Made by a program: the position numbers and the translations under genes. From positions 868,001 to 932,000 of the forward strand of contig CBDFLL010000005.1 in NCBI GenBank assembly GCA_965249205.1: 64,000 bases of DNA. The letters run 5' to 3'. Below the pieces are notes generated by a model, which saw nothing but the letters and a program-made list of their open reading frames with translations, was not told where the DNA came from and did not search any database. The number at the start of each line of letters is the position of its first letter. The first letter of the stretch is position 1. Below, in pieces: positions 60,464 through 64,000 of the stretch. This stretch comes from JAQBVV01 sp965249205 (lineage in GTDB: Bacteria > Acidobacteriota > Vicinamibacteria > Vicinamibacterales > UBA2999).

Positions 60464-60951
60464 AAAGTCAAAACTCTCGAACAACGCTGGCTGTGCGTCG
60501 TCGGTTCCTGCCCCGCGCGGCAAGTCTTGCAGTAGCTCTGCGCCCCATCAGGATCGTCGTCGCTGCTCCGGGCGTCCGAGGTACCATATCCGTCGGGGCA
60601 CTCGTAGAACACATGCTCGGCCGCATCAAGGCTCGAACATCGCGGGCATGACTTCCAAGTTCTGTCTGGACTGTAGACGCTCTTGTTCAGCAGCTCTTTG
60701 CAATGAGCGCAACGGCTCCCTTGCGGCGTGCCGGGATGCTTTCCGGTTGGTGGACGGTGGGCTGCGACGTGAGCCGCTACCTCGTCTGGTCCCAACTCCT
60801 CCAGGTAGTGGCCTGCAACATCAAGGTTGAGATTCACCAGGCCGTGATTCTCAAAGTGGATTTGACACTTGCCATCGCTGGGGTCGTCTATGGCGTTTCC
60901 CACGCCCCATTCCGGTCTGGCGCGGTGACGGACGTGGGTACCCTTTTCCAA
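60460..60951 (-). CDS. KOW/DUF3553-like plus zinc-finger protein of unknown function
   Basis: The 163-residue protein has an N-terminal SH3-like segment THVRHRARPEWGVGNAIDDP then KCQIHFENHGLVNLNL (residues 5-45) resembling DUF3553, and a C-terminal cysteine-rich part with CAHC near residue 81, CPRC near 102 and a later CKTC near 140. The last two flank an Asp-rich loop. It is convergent with, and shares the four-base CTAG with, the methyltransferase gene. A nuclease partner is conceivable because cysteine-rich treble-clef folds occur in HNH enzymes, but no HNH residues are clear. Confidence 0.6.
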   Translation of the reverse strand: MEKGTHVRHRARPEWGVGNAIDDPSDGKCQIHFENHGLVNLNLDVAGHYLEELGPDEVAAHVAAHRPPTGKHPGTPQGSRCAHCKELLNKSVYSPDRTWKSCPRCSSLDAAEHVFYECPDGYGTSDARSSDDDPDGAQSYCKTCRAGQEPTTHSQRCSRVLTF

Positions 60952-61028
60952 CGTTCACCTCCCGCAGCGTGATTCTAGCTCCTTTCAATGTCTGCGACAC
61001 TCATCGAGTATCTTGAGGTCTAGGCGTC

Positions 61029-61319
61029 GTGGCCCGGAAGAACCCGCATGCTGTCGCCCTCGGCCGACGCGGGGGAAAAATCTTGAGCCCGGCCAAACGG
61101 AAGGCCGTGACGGAGAACGGCAAGCAGGGCGGGCGTCCCCAGAAGTGCTGTGGGGACCAAGACGCGGCACAGCGTCAGCCTGGCCGATGGGTGGATCAGC
61201 GGCCTCGCTACCTCGTGTCGCGCCCAGAAATGACAAAAGCCCGGCACCCTGCGGTCAGGCAGGATGCCGGGCTTCTCCACTTCGGCCGGCGCGAACACGT
61301 ATGTAGTTGTGCTGTCTAG
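61029..61319 (+). CDS. Small basic protein, probably truncated or frameshifted
   Basis: A GTG-started frame of 96 codons begins ARKNPHAVALGRRGGKILSP then AKRKAVTENGKQGGRPQK, which resembles the small basic proteins with an N-x-H-A-V-x-L-G-x-x-G-G motif found widely in bacteria. After about residue 40 the sequence loses any family character and runs through the hairpin at 61237. The true product may be about 40-60 residues ending in another frame. The role of the family is unknown. Confidence 0.4.
   Translation: MARKNPHAVALGRRGGKILSPAKRKAVTENGKQGGRPQKCCGDQDAAQRQPGRWVDQRPRYLVSRPEMTKARHPAVRQDAGLLHFGRREHVCSCAV
61237..61274. terminator. Strong GC-rich hairpin, candidate bidirectional terminator
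   Basis: AAGCCCGGCA (61237-61246) pairs with TGCCGGGCTT (61265-61274) around an inner partly paired loop, giving a ten-base-pair stem. On the minus strand it is followed by TTTGTCATTT, closer to a rho-independent tail than the plus-strand TCTCC. It lies between the cargo genes and the methylase operon. Confidence 0.6.
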
Positions 61320-61628
61320 TCTACCTCCGGCGTCCTCCTGCGCTCAAGTTCTGAAGGTCGCGTTTCAGGGATCCGCGCGTTACGTCGGACGCCGGGCTTG
61401 AGGGGCCACGAACACATCCGGCCCACGCGGAAGGTGTATAACGGTGCCGACCGGGACGGCCAAAATGGAAATCCCGGCTTGAGCCGGCGAGCGTATACCG
61501 AACCGGAACGTGAGATACCACGGCCGGATCGTTTCGTAGGACACCGTGATGCCGCGTTGGGTCAGGAGCTCTTCTGCATGAGTTGGGTGCTAAACCTTAG
61601 TGTCGAAGATCAGTAGCGAGGCGCACCT
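61320..61628. other. Gene-free region upstream of the zinc-ribbon methylase
   Basis: About 309 bases without a convincing gene on either strand precede the methylase. The frames present (for example minus 61321-61521 and plus 61398-61616) lack family character. This region should hold the promoter of the methylase pair; no sigma70-like pair of boxes stands out. Confidence 0.45.
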
Positions 61629-63806
61629 GTGAGCATTGAGCGGCGCTTTGATGTTTCCCTGGTTGCCGCGATGGCACTTCGGGAAAAGCAGATCCAGCAG
61701 AACTACCGCCCGATCATCGGCGTTCACAAATGGTTCGCCCGCCGGCCGGGGACCTTGTTTCGCGGTTTGATCCTCGCGGAATTCGGCGAGGGTCGACTGG
61801 AGGACATGTTTTTTCGACTGAACGACTTCCCGGGACTCCGGATCGCCGACCCATTCATCGGCGGCGGAACGCCGCTGATCGAGGCAAACCGCGTTGGATG
61901 CGACGTGGAAGGCTTTGACATCAACCCGATGTCGGCGTGGATCGTCCGAGAGGAAATTGAGTACCTCGACATCGCGGCCTACGAACGGGCCGCCTACGAT
62001 CTCACCGCTGCGCTCCGTGCCGAGATCGACCGATATTACCGGACATCCTGTCCGCTTTACGGCGATCTAAGCGTCCCCGTGAAGTCCTTTCTGTGGGTCA
62101 AGGTGCTCAATTGCGAAGCCTGCGGGACGCCTTTCGATCTGTTTCCTGGCTACCTTCTCGCCCAGGACCGGCGGCACCCGAGGAACATCCTCGTCTGCCC
62201 GATGTGCGGCGACCTCAACGAAGTCGAAGATCGCAAGAACCCGAGGAGTTGTGCCACATGCGGAAGCGCGCTTCACGAAGCCGGGCCCGCGCGGCAGGGG
62301 TGTTGCGAGTGCCCGCACTGTAGGCACTCCAACGCCTATCCCGGTGAAGCCAAGCGACCGCCCACGCACCGTCTTTTCGCCATCGAGTACTACAACCCGG
62401 CACGCAAGACAGCGCACAAGGGCCGTTTCTTCAAGAAGCCCGACGCGGAGGACCTAGCGCGCGTGGCCGAAGCGACCAGACGATGGGAACAACTCTCGTC
62501 CCGCTTTGTGCCCGACCAGCATATCCCGCCAGGCGATGAAACCGACCGATTACATCGCTGGGGCTATATCCGCTACCGAGACATGTTCAACCCGCGCCAA
62601 CTCCTCGGCCTGGAACTGAGCTGCCGGCTCATTGCGGACACGGAAGACCAGCGCATGCGCCATGCGCTCGCGACGAATCTTTCCGACCTACTGCGCTATC
62701 AGAACATGTTGTGCCGCTACGACACGATGGCGCTTAAGTCCCTGGACATCTTCTCCATGCACGGCTTTCCGGTCGGGCTGGTGCAGTGCGAATCCAACTT
62801 TATGGGCATAGTTAACGGCGCCCGATCTAATGTCGGCTCGGGCGGCTGGTCGAACATCGTGGACAAGTACGTCAAGGCGAAGCGCTATTGCGAGGCGCCA
62901 TTCGAGGTCCGCCGCATCGGCTCGCGCAACGCCCGCGTGCCGATCGAAGGTGAATGGATCGGCGAGAAGCGGGGCGGTGGCGGCCGGAGCGTCTCCATCA
63001 GATGCAGGAGCGCGACCGAAAGCGCACTTGCTCCAGCCAGCCTCGATGCCGTGTTCACGGACCCGCCCTATTTCGGCAACGTGCAATACGCCGAGTTAAT
63101 GGATTTCTGCTATGTCTGGCTGCGGCGTCTTGTCGGGAACCAGGCCGAGGGGTTCGACCGCCCGTCAACGCGATCGCCGGACGAGCTGACGGGCAACGTC
63201 ACGCAGGATCGCGGCCTGGAACATTTCACCGGAGGGCTATCCAAGGTTTTTACGCGCATGGCTGATGCCTTGAAACCGGGGGCGCCGTTGGTGTTCACCT
63301 ACCATCACAACAAACTCGACGCCTATTGTGCCGTCGGCGTTGCGATCCTGGACGCCGGTCTCGTCTGCTCGGCGTCTCTACCATGCCCCGCCGAGATGGG
63401 TGGCTCGATCCACATTCACGGCACGGCGTCGTCGATCGTCGACACCGTGTTCGTGTGCCGGGCGTCCGGCGAGACGCCGCAGAACTGGCTGTTCAAATCG
63501 CCCGAGAAGCTTGTCGAGATCGTCGGCGAGGACTTGGCGCACCTGGCGACCACCGGCAGAACGCCTACTCACGGCGACACGCGATGCATCGTTTTTGGTC
63601 ACCTGACTCGAATGGCGGTCTGGGAACTCCGCAGTGTTTGGGACCGTGCTCGCTCCACGGCGGGCAAGATCGCGGCCTTCCGCGATAGGGTGACCGGTTA
63701 CGGAGACGTCGATCAGCTAGCACGACGGGCATCGCTCCCAGCATCGGCGGCAGACTTGCCATTGACCGAACCTGAAATGGAGGCGCCTGGTGCCATTTCC
63801 TTTTGA
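61629..63806 (+). CDS. COG1743/DUF1156-like DNA methylase with zinc ribbon
   Basis: The 725-residue protein opens with RRFDVSLVAAMALREKQIQQ and HKWFARRPGTLFRGLIL, as in DUF1156 proteins. Motif I-like IADPFIGGGTPLIEANRVGC and DVEGFDINPMSAWIVREEIE follow near residue 75. Two to three zinc-binding Cys clusters occur at about 160-240 (CEACGTPFD, CPMCG, CATCG, CCECPHCRHSN). The catalytic motif LDAVFTDPPYFGNVQYAELM lies near residue 480, then PLVFTYHHNK. It probably methylates DNA adenine as part of a defence or restriction-modification locus. It is overlapped by 17 bases by the next gene, implying coupled expression. Confidence 0.85.
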   Translation: MSIERRFDVSLVAAMALREKQIQQNYRPIIGVHKWFARRPGTLFRGLILAEFGEGRLEDMFFRLNDFPGLRIADPFIGGGTPLIEANRVGCDVEGFDINPMSAWIVREEIEYLDIAAYERAAYDLTAALRAEIDRYYRTSCPLYGDLSVPVKSFLWVKVLNCEACGTPFDLFPGYLLAQDRRHPRNILVCPMCGDLNEVEDRKNPRSCATCGSALHEAGPARQGCCECPHCRHSNAYPGEAKRPPTHRLFAIEYYNPARKTAHKGRFFKKPDAEDLARVAEATRRWEQLSSRFVPDQHIPPGDETDRLHRWGYIRYRDMFNPRQLLGLELSCRLIADTEDQRMRHALATNLSDLLRYQNMLCRYDTMALKSLDIFSMHGFPVGLVQCESNFMGIVNGARSNVGSGGWSNIVDKYVKAKRYCEAPFEVRRIGSRNARVPIEGEWIGEKRGGGGRSVSIRCRSATESALAPASLDAVFTDPPYFGNVQYAELMDFCYVWLRRLVGNQAEGFDRPSTRSPDELTGNVTQDRGLEHFTGGLSKVFTRMADALKPGAPLVFTYHHNKLDAYCAVGVAILDAGLVCSASLPCPAEMGGSIHIHGTASSIVDTVFVCRASGETPQNWLFKSPEKLVEIVGEDLAHLATTGRTPTHGDTRCIVFGHLTRMAVWELRSVWDRARSTAGKIAAFRDRVTGYGDVDQLARRASLPASAADLPLTEPEMEAPGAISF

Positions 63807-64000
63807 AGTCGAGTTCGATGAGGTCCGGTCCGATCTCGACGCTCACGTCGATGCTGTGTTCGGGTGCCTCGAGTCCGAGTTTCTAGTCATGCCCAAAGGC
63901 GACGGATTCGTGGAGTTCCCGGTATTCGAGCACGCGTATGAAGCCTTGAAACGTGCCACAGAGAGTTTTCAGCATGTCACGCCGGACACGGTTGCGCCGA
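63790..64000 (+). CDS. Unrecognised gene overlapping the methylase (partial, runs off right edge)
   Basis: A GTG at 63790 opens a frame inside the methylase 3' end that stays open for 70 codons to the window edge. It begins PFPFEVEFDEVRSDLDAHVD, continues AVFGCLESEFLVMPKGDGFV and reads FPVFEHAYEALKRATESFQ near residue 47. It is hydrophilic and acidic, with no signal peptide. The tight overlap with a DNA methylase suggests a restriction endonuclease or other partner subunit. I cannot assign a family from this fragment. Confidence 0.7.
   Translation, partial: MPFPFEVEFDEVRSDLDAHVDAVFGCLESEFLVMPKGDGFVEFPVFEHAYEALKRATESFQHVTPDTVAP

Overview
The window is a contiguous piece of a G+C-rich Gram-negative chromosome. 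It carries a lipid A, Kdo and heptose lipopolysaccharide operon, surface-polysaccharide genes, a gap-pgk-tpiA-secG block, and a carbamoyltransferase/DUF5989/SxtJ-like module. This mix, with split rfaE1 and rfaE2 genes, suggests an Acidobacteriota-like organism (perhaps Vicinamibacteria), but that is inference; no rRNA or other decisive taxonomic marker is present.

Positions 1-20000 are an accessory surface-glycan island. They hold a MraY/WecA-family phosphosugar transferase fused to a second membrane domain, glycosyltransferases, GT-C-like polytopic membrane proteins, two NAD-dependent sugar epimerases/reductases (one GDP-L-fucose synthase-like), a sulfotransferase, an FkbM methyltransferase and an oxygenase-like protein. 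Signs of rearrangement are dense. A 157-bp palindrome-ended repeat lies at 2625-2781. A complete IS1595-type element (8511-9554, 8-bp target duplication) sits inside one copy of an old partial duplication whose other copy (4592-5012) keeps only the start of a glycosyltransferase gene. A two-gene cassette (polytopic membrane protein plus small ankyrin-like membrane protein) occurs twice, at 5890-8404 and 18176-20028. One gene at 12755-13433 is broken by a one-base frameshift. Housekeeping genes smpB and nadE are interspersed.

Positions 20000-37260 are mostly core genome: pdxA and holB; the carbamoyltransferase module (including a 52-residue DUF5989 gene); a pirin; tRNA-Asp and tRNA-Val; the tightly overlapping minus-strand operon waaA-lpxK-lpxL-waaF-rfaE1-rfaE2-waaC plus an isoprenylcysteine methyltransferase-like gene; then, divergently, gap-pgk-tpiA-secG and tRNA-Leu(GAG).

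Immediately after tRNA-Leu comes the late region of an HK97/siphovirus-type prophage (about 37260-59103): a ParB-domain DNA methyltransferase (frameshifted), small and large terminase, portal, head morphogenesis, protease, capsid, connector, tail completion, tail tube, a tail assembly chaperone pair with a canonical -1 slippery heptamer, tape measure, tail tip, fibre-like glycine-rich protein, holin candidates, endolysin and an alpha/beta-hydrolase. A near-perfect parS-like site lies between the tRNA and the first phage gene. No integrase, repressor or right attachment site is visible, so the right end lies beyond the window or is degraded.

Positions 59675-64000 look like a DNA-modification or defence cargo zone: an orphan DNA methyltransferase, a convergent zinc-finger protein whose stop codon shares a CTAG with it, and a zinc-ribbon COG1743/DUF1156-like methylase translationally overlapped by an unrecognised gene that runs off the right edge. 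This last pair is the best candidate here for an under-described system.
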